Positions 1 to 9,518 are shown, counted from the stretch's first letter. The stretch is DNA of 60,865 nt from Acidobacteriaceae bacterium (GCA_003170825.1 PMYL01000046.1:1-60865); one strand, 5' to 3'. Translations and numbers: made by a program. The notes: generated by a model not told the origin, from the letters alone.

Positions 1-129
1 CTAGTACCTAGACCGTGTGATTGTGTAATCTCTGGAATGTAGCGCCGGTCTCCAGACCGGCTGTTGCGCGGGCGTCCACGCCCGCATTTGTTCTGGAATA
101 ATTACCAAATCACACAATCTCAGCACTAG
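1..129 (+). repeat. 129-bp double-hairpin dispersed repeat, copy A
   Basis: First of three 129-bp copies (others at 17767 and 59685). It starts with CTAG and ends with CACTAG, and its ends are imperfect inverted repeats of each other (GATTGTGTAAT near the left end, ATTACCAAATCACACAA near the right). The centre holds two 18-nt perfect hairpins, each with an 8-bp stem and a CC loop: GCCGGTCT/AGACCGGC at 44-61 and GCGGGCGT/ACGCCCGC at 68-85. The structure is MITE- or REPIN-like. No transposase is adjacent. The left flank lies outside the window. Confidence 0.85.
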
Positions 130-173
130 AAGCAGATCGAGATCAATCTGAAACAACGCGGGAGCTTGCAATC

Positions 174-3100
174 ATGAGTGGAACTGACTATGCGGGAGTG
201 AATACTGAAGGAAAGAAGGCCGTTTCGCCGGCGCGCGCGGAAGGCCGATTCCTGGATTTGAACGGCGGGCGATTCTACTGCATCGCGAATTACGATGCGC
301 TGCCCCCGTTCTTTATGAGCATCGTCAGCGCCTCCGATCACTATATGTTTCTCTCCAGCCGGGGCGGGCTGACGGCTGGACGCGTGGACCCGGATCACGC
401 TCTCTTTCCTTATTACACTGATGATCGCATTCATGATGGAAGCGAGGATACCGGAAGCAAGACGATCTTTCGCGTGCAAACGGACAAGGGGGTCGTTCTA
501 TGGGAGCCGTTCAGCATTCGGAGTCCCAAAAACCGGGACGGAGAAGGCTCGGGAATTATCCGTAACCTTTACAAAAGTGTTTATGGCAACAGGGTTGTCT
601 TCGAGGAAGTGAACAACAACCTCGGCCTGTCTTTCTCTTATGAATGGGCAACCAGCGAGCAATATGGATTTGTGCGCACGGCGCGGCTGAAGAATCTGCG
701 TTCTGAGCCGCAAAAAGTTGAGGTGCTGGATGGCTTGCAGAATCTATTGCCATCCGGTGTTACCAAGCGGTTCCAGCTTGAGTTCAGCACCCTGGTGGAT
801 GCATACAAGACCACGGAATTGGAACCCGCGAGCGGACTTGCGATGCTGCAATTGACCTCGGTGCCGGTGGATCGGCCGGAGCCGAGCGAATCCTTGCGCG
901 CAAATGTCGCATGGTCGATTGGCCTGGACGATCCCTGCCGGCTCCTCAGCGGAGTCCAGCTCGATTCCTTTCGCCAGGGACGCGGAGTTACCGAGGAGAC
1001 GAATATTGACGGCCGCCGGGGCGCGTACTTTGTCTGCTTTCCGATCGAGCTTGAGGCTTTGGCCACGCGCGAGTGGTATATTTTCGCCGATGTGAACAAG
1101 GATGCGGTTGGCGTTCGCAAACTGATACAGGCGCTGAGGCAGAAAAGCGAACTCGCTGCGAAGGTGGAAGAAGATATAGCCCTTGGAACCGAGAACCTGG
1201 TGCGAATCGTCGCCGGGTCCGATGGCCTGCAGCAGACCAGGGACGAAGCCAGCGTCTGGTATCACTTTTCCAGCACCTTGTTCAATGTGATGCGCGGTGG
1301 AATACCGGATGACGATTACTGGATTACGCGCGCGGATTTTTCCGCTTTTGTCGGAGAGATGAATCGTCCGGTTGCGGCCAGGCACGAAAGATTTCTCAAG
1401 CAACTTCCTGAAAAACTCTTGCAAAAAGACCTGCTGCGCGCGATCGAGGGCCTGGCAGATGCCGATTTTGAACGTATTGCATACGAATACTTGCCTTTCA
1501 CCTTCAGCCGCCGTCATGGCGATCCCAGCCGTCCGTGGAACGTCTTCAATATCCGCATCAAGGATGAAAACGGGCGCAAGATTCTCAACTATCAGGGAAA
1601 CTGGCGCGACATCTTCCAGAATTGGGAGGCTCTGAGCTACTCCTATCCCGGCTTTACCTCCGGCATGATCTTCAAATTTCTCGATTCCTCAACAATCGAC
1701 GGTTACAACCCATACCGGATTGGGCGCGATGGATATGACTGGGAGGTTCTGGACCCGCACGATGCATGGTCCTTCATCGGCTACTGGGGCGATCATCAGA
1801 TCGTCTATCTGCTCCGTTTTCTGCAACAAGCCCGGCGTTACGACCCTGAACTCCTGACGCAATTGCTTACTCGCGAGGTCTTCACCTTTGCCAATGTTCC
1901 TTATAGGATCCGGCCATACGCCGACCTGCTGAGAACGCCGCAAGACACGATTGTCTTCGATTACGCGGCCCATCGAAAAATCCTGCGCAACGCGGCAAAG
2001 CTGGGAGCCGACGGGAAGGCGCTGGCCGATGCGAACGGAGAATTGATTCACGCAAGCCTGGCGGAAAAGCTGCTGATCCCGCTGCTGGCAAAGCTGTCGA
2101 ACTATGTGCCGGAGGCCGGAATCTGGATGAACACGCAGCGGCCGGAGTGGAACGACGCGAACAATGCGCTGGTCGGCAACGGCACATCCATGGTCACGCT
2201 TTACTACCTGCGCCGCTTTCTTGTCTTCCTGCAAAGCCTTTTCGCAGACAGCGGCCTGCAGGAGATTTCGCTCCCGCAAGAGCTGGTTGACTTGTTTGAG
2301 TCCATACTGGATGCCTTCGAGCGGCATGCTCCTTCCGCTGAAACGTCTCTTTCTGACAGAGAGCGCAAGACAATTCTGGATGAGCTTGGGCAGGCAGGAT
2401 CAAAATATCGCGAAGGACTCTATGCTCGCGGTGTCTCCGGCAAGCGATCCATCCTGTCTGTTCCCAAACTCATTGGCTTTTTCAAGAGCGCGCTTCGCCA
2501 CATCGATCATTCCATCCGCGTAAATCGCCGCGAGGATGGGCTGTATAACGCATACAACCTGATGGAGGTGGATGGCGAAGAGATTCACGTTCATCATTTT
2601 CCGCTTATGCTGGAGGGACAGGTCGCAGTGCTCAGCTCCGGCGCGCTTGCGCCGGAAGAGGCAGTCTCTCTGCTGGATGCCCTGCGCAATAGCGCCCTCT
2701 ATCGCGAGGATCAAAACAGCTACATTTTGTACCCCTGTAAGACGCTTCCTTCGTTCCTGGCCAAGAACAACATTCCTCCGGCATCGGTTGAAAAGTCAAA
2801 GCTGCTGAAGAAGATGCTGGCGCAGGACGATCGGCGGATTGTCGTCCGCGATGGGGAGGGCGGCGTCCACTTCAATGCCTCGCATCTCAACGGTTCCCTG
2901 TTGCGCCGGGCGCTCGAGGAGATCAAGGATCGGAAGCTGGCCAGGCTTGCCAGGCAGGAAACTTCTCAGATTTGCGATCTATATGAGGAGGTCTTCCAGC
3001 ACCGCTACTTTACCGGGCGCTCGGGAACGATGCATAAATACGAGGGCAACAACTGCATCTATTGGCACATGGTCTCCAAGCTGCTGTTGGCGGTGCGCGA

Positions 3101-3671
3101 GGTGCTGACGGAGGCGGTGAAGGATGGAGCCGATGAGCTCTTGCTGAGCCGGTTGCGCGCGCGCTACAACAGCATTCGATCCGGACTTGGAATGCACAAA
3201 ACGCCCGCTCAACAAGGCGCGTTTCCTACCGACCCCTATTCCCATACGCCCGGATTCGCCGGCGCCCAGCAACCGGGGATGACTGGGCAGGTGAAGGAAG
3301 ACTTTATCGCCCGCGTTGGAGAAATGGGCCTGATGGTTGATTCAGGAGAGATATGTTTTGCGAGTCAATTGATTACCGGCGATGAGTTTGTGGAGGAGAC
3401 AAGTACTTTCAACTACCGGGATTCGGAGGGCAGGACTCAAGAACTGCAACTGGATGCGGGCATGTTGGCCTTTACCTATTGCCAGGCGCCGGTGGTGGCT
3501 CATCTTGCGGGGCCACGGCAAATAGCCGTTACCTTCGCGGACGGTTCGAGACGGACCTTCAGCGGATGCAAGTTGGATCGAGATCTGAGCGGAAAAATCT
3601 TCGGACGTACCGGTTTTGTCCGGCGCGTGGACGTGTATTTTGCATTTCCCGCCGGTCGCCTGCCGTCCTAG
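174..3671 (+). CDS. Large GH94-like (cellobiose phosphorylase-like) protein of unknown substrate
   Basis: A 1165-aa protein with no signal peptide or membrane segment, so probably cytosolic. The N-terminal third reads like a beta-sandwich (FYCIANYDALPPFFMSI, SSRGGLTAGR). The middle and C-terminal parts read like an (alpha/alpha)6 barrel, as in GH94/GH15-type enzymes, with tryptophan- and tyrosine-rich stretches (GYWGDHQIVYLLRFLQ, YEGNNCIYWHMVSKLLLAV) and a late conserved-looking segment (TDPYSHTPGFAGAQQPGMTG). I infer a carbohydrate-active or phosphorylase-like protein; catalytic residues cannot be assigned by eye and the substrate is unknown. The ATG at 174 follows CGGGAG at good spacing. 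It stands alone downstream of repeat copy A. Confidence 0.6.
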   Translation: MSGTDYAGVNTEGKKAVSPARAEGRFLDLNGGRFYCIANYDALPPFFMSIVSASDHYMFLSSRGGLTAGRVDPDHALFPYYTDDRIHDGSEDTGSKTIFRVQTDKGVVLWEPFSIRSPKNRDGEGSGIIRNLYKSVYGNRVVFEEVNNNLGLSFSYEWATSEQYGFVRTARLKNLRSEPQKVEVLDGLQNLLPSGVTKRFQLEFSTLVDAYKTTELEPASGLAMLQLTSVPVDRPEPSESLRANVAWSIGLDDPCRLLSGVQLDSFRQGRGVTEETNIDGRRGAYFVCFPIELEALATREWYIFADVNKDAVGVRKLIQALRQKSELAAKVEEDIALGTENLVRIVAGSDGLQQTRDEASVWYHFSSTLFNVMRGGIPDDDYWITRADFSAFVGEMNRPVAARHERFLKQLPEKLLQKDLLRAIEGLADADFERIAYEYLPFTFSRRHGDPSRPWNVFNIRIKDENGRKILNYQGNWRDIFQNWEALSYSYPGFTSGMIFKFLDSSTIDGYNPYRIGRDGYDWEVLDPHDAWSFIGYWGDHQIVYLLRFLQQARRYDPELLTQLLTREVFTFANVPYRIRPYADLLRTPQDTIVFDYAAHRKILRNAAKLGADGKALADANGELIHASLAEKLLIPLLAKLSNYVPEAGIWMNTQRPEWNDANNALVGNGTSMVTLYYLRRFLVFLQSLFADSGLQEISLPQELVDLFESILDAFERHAPSAETSLSDRERKTILDELGQAGSKYREGLYARGVSGKRSILSVPKLIGFFKSALRHIDHSIRVNRREDGLYNAYNLMEVDGEEIHVHHFPLMLEGQVAVLSSGALAPEEAVSLLDALRNSALYREDQNSYILYPCKTLPSFLAKNNIPPASVEKSKLLKKMLAQDDRRIVVRDGEGGVHFNASHLNGSLLRRALEEIKDRKLARLARQETSQICDLYEEVFQHRYFTGRSGTMHKYEGNNCIYWHMVSKLLLAVREVLTEAVKDGADELLLSRLRARYNSIRSGLGMHKTPAQQGAFPTDPYSHTPGFAGAQQPGMTGQVKEDFIARVGEMGLMVDSGEICFASQLITGDEFVEETSTFNYRDSEGRTQELQLDAGMLAFTYCQAPVVAHLAGPRQIAVTFADGSRRTFSGCKLDRDLSGKIFGRTGFVRRVDVYFAFPAGRLPS

Positions 3672-3797
3672 ATGTTTCGTCCCGGCGTTTGCGCTTGTGT
3701 TGCCGCTTGAAGAGGTCTTGCGCCGGCGCGGCCTTCGCCTGGGTTATCCCGCCCACAGGAAGCACAGCCGCGGAAGCCCGCGGTCAATCCCAATGGG

Positions 3798-4421
3798 ATG
3801 GCGGTCCAACCCGGTATTCTTGTCATCATGCGCTTGCCGGCGGGGGATCGGGAACTGGTGCAGATTGTGGACGCGGCGCTGGCCGAAACGGCGCGGCGGG
3901 CGGGGGAGTGGCTCGTCTGCCGGCTGGGGTGTACGCAGTGCTGTTATGGGGCCTTTGCCATCAGCGAGCTCGACGCGCTGCGGCTGCGCGCGGGGTTGGA
4001 TGCGCTGCGGGATGCGGAGCCTGCGCTGGCGGCGGAGATCGAGCGGCGGGCTCGGGCGTGGATTGCCGAGCATGGGGCTGATTTTCCGGGTGATCGGGAG
4101 ACGGGGCGGCTGGGCGATTCGGCGGAGGAGCGGGAACGCTTTGAGGAGTTTGCTAATGAGGCTGCTTGTCCGGCGCTCGACCCCGCGACGGGGCGCTGTG
4201 ATGTGTACGAGTGGAGGCCGATGACATGCCGCGTGTTCGGTCCGCCGGTGCGCATGGGCGACGGCAATGCGCTGGGGCACTGCGAGTTGTGCTTTGCGGG
4301 GGCGAGCAAGGCCGAGGTCGCAGCCTGCGAGATGCCGGTTCCGCATGAGCTGGAGGCCCGGCTGCTGGATGAGGTTGGGGAGAAGGGCGAGACGCTGGTT
4401 ACGTTTGCGCTGTTGCGATGA
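3798..4421 (+). CDS. YkgJ family cysteine-cluster (zinc/iron-chelating) protein
   Basis: A 207-aa soluble protein with the YkgJ/CxxCxxCC-type metal-binding pattern: CRLGCTQCCYGAF near residue 45, CPALDPATGRCDVYEWRP with MTCRVFGPP near residue 130, and a later CELC. Such proteins are thought to bind Zn or Fe through these cysteines; the biological role is unclear. The arrangement of Cys clusters followed by a short C-terminal helix is typical. An in-frame ATG at 3829 (MRLPAGDRELV) is an equally plausible start. Alanine racemase follows 43 bp downstream on the same strand, so co-transcription is possible. Confidence 0.8.
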   Translation: MAVQPGILVIMRLPAGDRELVQIVDAALAETARRAGEWLVCRLGCTQCCYGAFAISELDALRLRAGLDALRDAEPALAAEIERRARAWIAEHGADFPGDRETGRLGDSAEERERFEEFANEAACPALDPATGRCDVYEWRPMTCRVFGPPVRMGDGNALGHCELCFAGASKAEVAACEMPVPHELEARLLDEVGEKGETLVTFALLR

Positions 4422-4464
4422 GGAGGGCCGCGCGCTCGCGATAGACTGATGCTTGGACAGCCTG

Positions 4465-5652
4465 ATGCCAACGCGCCCCTGCTGGGTTGAGATTCGCACT
4501 CGTCCCCTTGAAGAGAACTATCGATTTCTCCTCGGCCTTGCCGCTCCGCACGCGGAGTTGCTGGCCATCGTGAAGGCGGACGCCTATGGGCACTCGCTGG
4601 CGCTGTGCGCTCCGGCGGCAGTGCGCGCGGGGGCCCGGTGGCTGGGAGTTACCAGCGTGGAAGAGGGCGTGGCTGCGTGCGCGCTTTGCCCCGAGCCCAA
4701 GGTGCTGGTGATTGGCGGCGTCTTTCCGGGGCAGGGCGCGGAGGTGGTGCGGCACGGGCTGACCGCCGTGGCCTGGGAGTCGTGGCAACTGGACGAGCTG
4801 GAAAGGGCTGCGCATGCGGCGGGAGCCCTGGCGGGATCGTTGCCGATTCACATCGAGATCGATACCGGCATGAGCCGCCAGGGCGTAAGTCCGGATGGGC
4901 TGGCTCCGGTATTGGCGCGGTTCGCTCCTGGGTCGCCGCTCCGGCTTGAGGGCGTGATGACCCATCTCTTCGCCGCCGACGAGGCGGACGGCACAGTCAC
5001 CCAGGCGCAGCTTGCGAAATTGGATGAGTCGCTGGGGCGGATTGAGGCCGCGGGTCTCTATCCGGATTGGCTCAATGTGGGCAACTCGGCCGCGCTGCTG
5101 GCGGGCGAGGCGGGCAGGATTGCGGCCCTGGCCGGCCGGCACGGCATGAGAGCCATGCTGCGGCCGGGGCTGGCGCTCTATGGCCTGGTACCGCGATTCG
5201 ATCCGCCGTTTGCGGCCGGGGAGCCTGTGGGTGTGGCTGAGGCGCGGCTTCGTCTCAAGCCGGTGCTGAGTTGGAAGGCCGCTGTGGTGGGCGTGCGCGC
5301 GGTTCCAGCGGGCGCGGTGGTGGGCTATAACGGCGCCTTTGTGGCCACCGAGCCGATGCGCCTGGCGCTGGTGGCAGCGGGGTACGGCGACGGCCTCGAC
5401 CGGCGGCTTGGGAACCGCTTCAGCCTGCTGGTTCGCGGCGAGCGAGCGCCCATCGCAGGCCGCATCAGCATGGACCAGACGGTGCTGGACGTGACGGAGA
5501 TTCCTGGAGTCGAAGCCGGCGACGAGGTTGTAATCCTGGGAAGCCAGGGCGGCGAAACGATCACCGCCTTCGACCACGCCGAGGCCACGGGCACAATTCC
5601 GTGGGAGGTCTTTACGCGGATTGGGGCGCGGGTGCGGCGGGTTGCGGTCTAA
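4465..5652 (+). CDS. alr: Alanine racemase
   Basis: A PLP-dependent racemase that converts L-alanine to D-alanine for peptidoglycan. The N-terminal barrel carries the PLP lysine in AIVKADAYGHS, and the C-terminal domain carries the second catalytic base region (VVGYNGAFVA, AAGYGDGLDRR) and GRISMDQTVLDVT. At 395 aa the length is normal. The frame is open from a TTG at 4453, but the ATG at 4465 (MPTRPCWVEI) fits the family N-terminus better. No strong Shine-Dalgarno is visible, so it may be coupled to the YkgJ gene 43 bp upstream. A strong hairpin at 5761-5797 ends this transcription unit. Confidence 0.95.
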   Translation: MPTRPCWVEIRTRPLEENYRFLLGLAAPHAELLAIVKADAYGHSLALCAPAAVRAGARWLGVTSVEEGVAACALCPEPKVLVIGGVFPGQGAEVVRHGLTAVAWESWQLDELERAAHAAGALAGSLPIHIEIDTGMSRQGVSPDGLAPVLARFAPGSPLRLEGVMTHLFAADEADGTVTQAQLAKLDESLGRIEAAGLYPDWLNVGNSAALLAGEAGRIAALAGRHGMRAMLRPGLALYGLVPRFDPPFAAGEPVGVAEARLRLKPVLSWKAAVVGVRAVPAGAVVGYNGAFVATEPMRLALVAAGYGDGLDRRLGNRFSLLVRGERAPIAGRISMDQTVLDVTEIPGVEAGDEVVILGSQGGETITAFDHAEATGTIPWEVFTRIGARVRRVAV

Positions 5653-5760
5653 GGGCTTCGCTGGTCTTCCGCCGCGGCGGACGAGAGATGGGGCATCCGG
5701 CATCCGTGATGGCAACGAATCCCCCGCGAGTGGAGCATACAACGGCAGGCGCTCAGAACG

Positions 5761-5797
5761 GAATAGGCGCGGGAGATGATCTCTCCTGCGCCTATTC
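5761..5797 (+). terminator. Hairpin between convergent alr and the DUF4097 gene
   Basis: A 16-bp stem with a 5-nt loop (TGATC). The left arm starts GAATAGGCGCGGGAGA and the right arm is TCTCCTGCGCCTATTC; the one non-Watson-Crick position is a G-U pair. It lies 108 bp after the alr stop and 25 bp after the end of the minus-strand operon, so it can serve both directions. Only short T-runs follow, so it may need Rho or act as an mRNA stabiliser. Confidence 0.7.
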
Positions 5798-5822
5798 GTA
5801 GTCTTTCAGTTGGTTGGCGGTC

Positions 5823-7457
5823 TTATTGCGTGACCGGTTGCGCAGGCAGCGCCTTGGGCGCCTTCAGGTGGGGCGCGTTGGGCGCCGCGGGAGCCTTGGG
5901 CGCGGCCGCCGCGGTTGGCGCTGGCGGCGCGGGCGGGAAACCCGAGCCTTTCTTGATGCGCACATCGCCGTTCTCCGCGCTCAGGACGATCCTCGATCCG
6001 CCGGAACCGATTCGCCCGGTGACCGTCTTGCTCTCGTCGCCACTGACCGTCAGGCTAAAATCCGAGACGATGTCTCCATTGCGGGTGCGGCCGTCGACGG
6101 TGGCCGAGGCGTTGGGCGGCAGGGTCACTTCCACGTTGCCCTTGCCGTTCTTCGCCTCCACGCTGTAGTTTCCGGCCGGCTCCACGGAGATGCGGCCGTC
6201 GCGGTCTTCCACGTAGCTGTCGCCGTAGATCTGGCTCAGGTCGATGTCCTTGGAGTGCGTGACTACATGCACAGGCCCTTTGGCCTCGGTGACGCGCAGG
6301 TCATCGGTGTTGAGGGTCAGATCGCCGGGCAGCGACGCCACTTGAACGTCGGTAATGTGCGTGTGCAGGTGGATGGCGCCGGAGACGTTCTCCAGATGCA
6401 CATCGCCGAGGATCTCGCCGCTCTGCGTGACCTTGCCCTTGATCTCGGAGAGGGTGAAGTCGTTCAAGTCGCCGTCGGCGGTGAGGTCGCCGTCCACCTG
6501 GTGGGCGGAGAAGTCGTGCTTGCTGTTGGAGAAGTGCGCCTGGACCGAGCCCGCAATCGCGCTCAGATGCACGTCTCCGTGCGAGGCGCTGACGTTGATG
6601 CCGGCGCCCAGGCCGGCGGCTGTAATGTCTCCCTTGCCGGAGTTGATGGTGACGCGGGCGGATTTGGGCACGGTCACGGTGAGGTTGAGGCGCCCGCTCG
6701 AATTGCTCTCCGACTTGACCAGTACGTCGCCGTCGTTAACGCTCACATGCGCGGCCTCGGCGGCAAAGATTTTGGCTGCATCGAGATCCGAACTGGCGAA
6801 AGCCACTGCGTGCGCGCGCACCTCAATGTTGGGTCCGTCGCCGGCGGTAATGCTGACGTCGCCGCGGGGATTCTCGATGTCGACGGTGGCGTTGGCGGGA
6901 ATCTGCGAGCTCAGCGCCTGCTGGTCCATATCGTGCTGGGGCAGGCCGAAGGCGTTGAAGAAGTCGTCTCCCCGGTCGCCAAACTGGGCGCGGAAAGGGC
7001 CCCACCAGTTGTTCCATCCAGCCGCGGCAAAGCCCAGGATGGCGAGCAGAATGAGGATGCCCACAAAGCTGCCGCCGCGGCGGACCGGGATCTCGCGGCG
7101 AACGTCGAGCGCCCACTCGCCCAGCAGGGCCACTCCGGCGCCGATCAGCAACAGCGGCCACCAGTGGCCATACCAGGCCCAGAATTCGCCGGGCGCGATG
7201 TGGCCGGTAAGCACAAGCAGGGCGACGATGCCGATGCCGATGAGGATGATGGGGCCGACCACGGAGGGAACGCGCGGTCCGTAGGCGCCCACGTAGCTGG
7301 CCTTCCAGGCGTAACGCTGGGCCTTCCAGGCTTCGCGCTGCGCGCGCCATGCGGCTTTTTGCTGCTCCCGGTGGATACGCCACTGGGTCTTTGGATCGTA
7401 AGGCGGAAACGGGGGCGGCGCGCCGCCCGGAGGTGTGGTTGGAGGTACGCTGCTCAT
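5823..7457 (-). CDS. Membrane protein with LiaF-like transmembrane segment and DUF4097 beta-repeat domain
   Basis: A 544-aa protein. Residues 1-55 form a Pro/Arg/Trp-rich cytoplasmic head (AAWRAQREAWKAQRYAWKA). Residues about 62-135 contain three hydrophobic segments (IILIGIGIVALLVLTG, WPLLLIGAGVALLGEWAL, GILILLAILGFAAAGW), like the LiaI/LiaF-type DUF5668 region. From about residue 170 on there is a long DUF4097 domain made of repeating short beta units of the type GDVSITAG, GDITAAG and GDVHLENV, ending in a Pro/Ala tail. DUF4097 folds as a beta-helix-like solenoid and is common in envelope-stress operons. Last gene of a five-gene ECF operon; its ATG overlaps the preceding stop by 4 bp. Confidence 0.85.
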   Translation of the reverse strand: MSSVPPTTPPGGAPPPFPPYDPKTQWRIHREQQKAAWRAQREAWKAQRYAWKASYVGAYGPRVPSVVGPIILIGIGIVALLVLTGHIAPGEFWAWYGHWWPLLLIGAGVALLGEWALDVRREIPVRRGGSFVGILILLAILGFAAAGWNNWWGPFRAQFGDRGDDFFNAFGLPQHDMDQQALSSQIPANATVDIENPRGDVSITAGDGPNIEVRAHAVAFASSDLDAAKIFAAEAAHVSVNDGDVLVKSESNSSGRLNLTVTVPKSARVTINSGKGDITAAGLGAGINVSASHGDVHLSAIAGSVQAHFSNSKHDFSAHQVDGDLTADGDLNDFTLSEIKGKVTQSGEILGDVHLENVSGAIHLHTHITDVQVASLPGDLTLNTDDLRVTEAKGPVHVVTHSKDIDLSQIYGDSYVEDRDGRISVEPAGNYSVEAKNGKGNVEVTLPPNASATVDGRTRNGDIVSDFSLTVSGDESKTVTGRIGSGGSRIVLSAENGDVRIKKGSGFPPAPPAPTAAAAPKAPAAPNAPHLKAPKALPAQPVTQ

Positions 7458-7786
7458 AATTGCCCTCCCTCGGATTCATTTCTGGAGTCCTGTGAGTGAG
7501 CCGGAACGTTGGCCGCCGGCTGCCCGGGGCATGGTGGAACGCCCGTTGCCGCGGCTGGATCAACCGCACCGGCGTAAGGAGCGCCGGGGTAGGGTGAGCC
7601 AGGATAGCCGCCTTCGGCGGCCAGCGCCGCGCGCTCGGCCAGCAATAACACGCCGGCCAGGATGAGATACAGCGGCCAGCTCTTATCCCAGCCCAGGATA
7701 TGCGCCTGAGCCAACAGGGCGATCACGCCGACCAGCAGAACAAAGGCGGGAACGCGAAGACGGCGAATCAGAATGTAACGGCTCAT
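7454..7786 (-). CDS. Small LiaI/LiaF-like two-helix membrane protein
   Basis: A 110-aa protein that starts MSRYILIRRLRVPAFVLLVG. It has two transmembrane helices (about residues 12-30 and 38-52, LYLILAGVLLLAERA) and a Gly/Pro/Ala-rich tail. The pattern of a short basic head, helix, GWDKSWP turn and second helix matches the DUF5668 (LiaI-LiaF) module seen in its two neighbours. The ATG at 7786 overlaps the upstream gene's TGA (ATGA), and its own stop overlaps the DUF4097 gene start, so translation is coupled on both sides. Function is inferred from context as a membrane partner in envelope-stress sensing. Confidence 0.8.
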   Translation of the reverse strand: MSRYILIRRLRVPAFVLLVGVIALLAQAHILGWDKSWPLYLILAGVLLLAERAALAAEGGYPGSPYPGAPYAGAVDPAAATGVPPCPGQPAANVPAHSQDSRNESEGGQL

Positions 7787-8640
7787 TTGAATCCTCCTTG
7801 CGAATCTCCAAGACGGCGAACGATCAGCCAGACGCCCAACGCAATCAGCATCAGCGGCCAGGCAAATTCCATGAAGCGGCCGTGGAAGACATCCAGCTGC
7901 CCCAGCAGAAACAACAGCCCCAGGGCAATCAGCACGATAGCGCCGACCGGCTCCTTGCGTCCCCAGAACAAGGGGCGGCAACACTCGGGCGGAACCGGCG
8001 GAATGGGCGGAACGGGCGGCGTGAATGGGGCCTGGTATGGCGATTGATAGGGCGGCTGGTACTGTCCCGCATACGGAGGCTGATAGCCTCCCGTAGCCGG
8101 CCCGGCCGGACCCTGCCCTGCCGGGCCGGGAGTGTAGGAGCCGGGGTTCACTGGACCTTGTTCGGCGCCGGGTTGGCCCGGGTTCCGCATCCGCGTGCCC
8201 AGGTTCAGCCAGTTGCCCACCTCGTTCAATCCGAACGGATCGGGCACCGGCTGGCCGTCGCGCAGCGCCTTGGCCGTGTGGAAGGCCTCGAACGACTGGT
8301 AGAGGATCCAGGCCGCAATGAACAGGCCGAAGATCGGGTAATGGTCGGTGATGCTGATGAGCACCGCGAAGACGACCACGTGGATGAAACCTTTGAAGAA
8401 CTGGCCGTTGTACATGGCGCCCACGCCGGGAATCAGACCCAGCACCGCGGCTGCCGAAGGGTTGGGCCCGCCCTGATGCGGTGGGACAAAAGGCTGTTGG
8501 AAGGTCTGCCATGCCGTCCAGCAGGGTTCGCAGAGGATCTGCCCTCCAGCCGCGTTGCGCACGCAGCTGGCGCAGAGCGCCTTGCCGCAGTTCTGGCAAT
8601 AGGCGGTTGCGGCGTTGCCGCTGTGATTTACGCAGTCCAT
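7783..8640 (-). CDS. B-box-type zinc-finger membrane protein with LiaF-like C-terminus
   Basis: A 285-aa protein. Residues 1-45 carry a B-box-like zinc finger (MDCVNHSGNAATAYCQNCGK, then CASCVRN and CEPC). A membrane region follows at about 78-125 (PSAAAVLGLIPGVGAMYNG, VVFAVLISITDHYPIFGLF), then a Pro/Gly/Tyr/Gln-rich linker (YQPPYAGQYQPPYQSPYQ), then two C-terminal helices (IVLIALGLLFLLGQLDVF, WPLMLIALGVWLIVRRL) like DUF5668. AAAGGAG lies 7 nt before the ATG. It overlaps the anti-sigma gene by 13 nt. Likely a membrane component of the ECF-regulated operon; zinc binding is inferred from spacing. Confidence 0.85.
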   Translation of the reverse strand: MDCVNHSGNAATAYCQNCGKALCASCVRNAAGGQILCEPCWTAWQTFQQPFVPPHQGGPNPSAAAVLGLIPGVGAMYNGQFFKGFIHVVVFAVLISITDHYPIFGLFIAAWILYQSFEAFHTAKALRDGQPVPDPFGLNEVGNWLNLGTRMRNPGQPGAEQGPVNPGSYTPGPAGQGPAGPATGGYQPPYAGQYQPPYQSPYQAPFTPPVPPIPPVPPECCRPLFWGRKEPVGAIVLIALGLLFLLGQLDVFHGRFMEFAWPLMLIALGVWLIVRRLGDSQGGFK

Positions 8641-9518
8641 ACTGCGCTCCTTTCCCGTAGTGCCGTAGCGGAGCCGCCGGAGAGCGCGGGCCGGTGCTGA
8701 AACGTGAGGGAAGTTTCAAAAATGTCGTTGGAATCGTTGATGGCCGGGCTGACCGACTGCTGTGGAGAGTCCCCGTGAGAGCCCCCATCCTTGCGGCTGG
8801 GAGCCTGTTTTGACTCGCCCGGCGCGGCGTCTTTCGGTTTCTGCTGGTTGTCGTTGTCTATGCCCTGTCCCTCACCCTGTGTTGCCCGGCGCAGTTCGCG
8901 CATCCTGGACTCAACCTCGTAAACAAAGCGCAGGTGATCGTAGTAGCGGATGATGGGGGTCGAGGCCATGGTCAGCCGCCGCTCCATGATCGAGCGCACC
9001 GCGGCGGGGCGCAAATCGGCTAGGCGCAGACTGCTCAGACGCACGCCGGTCAGGTTGAGTGTGAGAGTGATGGAGAAGAAAGCCATGGCGGCCGTCATCA
9101 GCAGGCGCGGCTCGGCAAAGCGCCGAACCTGGCCAACCAGTCCAGGACGCTGCCAGGCCGGGGTGGAGGCCGGGATCCACGGCGCGCGACCTTTGCGTGC
9201 AGGGGCGGAGGTGGGGGGCATGGGCAACACGTTGCCGCCGGCCGCCAGGCCGAAGCCTTCCATCTGCCCCGGACCCGTCTGGGCCAGAATCCTGTCCAGC
9301 AACCCCGCGGGAACCTCCGGCTCGGGCGAGAGGAACTCCAGCCACTCGCGGCCTCGCCGGGCCTCTTCAAACAGTGCCGTGCAGGCCGGGCAGACGGCCA
9401 TGTGCGCGGTAAAGGCCGCCTCGTCTTCGGGCTTCAGCAGCCCGTCCAGCGCATCGGCCAAAAGTGTCTCCCACAGGCCACAGGCCGGGGAACTCGGAAT
9501 GTTTGTGCGGTCTGCCAT
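8628..9518 (-). CDS. Anti-sigma factor with zf-HC2 zinc finger
   Basis: A 296-aa protein. The N-terminus carries the zf-HC2 signature of membrane anti-sigma factors: C13 (PACGLWETLLADALDG) and the HxxxCxxC motif in FTAHMAVCPACTALF near residue 38. One transmembrane segment lies at about 136-155 (LLMTAAMAFFSITLTLNLTG). A long extracytoplasmic or linker tail rich in Gln, Lys and Ser follows. It should hold the sigma factor encoded immediately upstream inactive at the membrane. The sigma stop and this ATG overlap by one nucleotide (TAATG), the usual stoichiometric coupling for such pairs. Confidence 0.9.
   Translation of the reverse strand: MADRTNIPSSPACGLWETLLADALDGLLKPEDEAAFTAHMAVCPACTALFEEARRGREWLEFLSPEPEVPAGLLDRILAQTGPGQMEGFGLAAGGNVLPMPPTSAPARKGRAPWIPASTPAWQRPGLVGQVRRFAEPRLLMTAAMAFFSITLTLNLTGVRLSSLRLADLRPAAVRSIMERRLTMASTPIIRYYDHLRFVYEVESRMRELRRATQGEGQGIDNDNQQKPKDAAPGESKQAPSRKDGGSHGDSPQQSVSPAINDSNDIFETSLTFQHRPALSGGSATALRERSAVWTA

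Noticed and set aside
5814..7499. Long 561-codon plus-strand frame over the DUF4097 gene
   Set aside because: It is the reverse of the coupled minus-strand operon; its protein is Val/Gly/Arg-rich with no family pattern, whereas the minus strand has membrane and DUF4097 signatures.
7787..8788. Upstream part of the 444-codon minus-strand frame
   Set aside because: Only its C-terminal 110 residues (from 7786) look like protein; the rest is out of frame with the B-box gene and Arg/Ser/Pro-rich.
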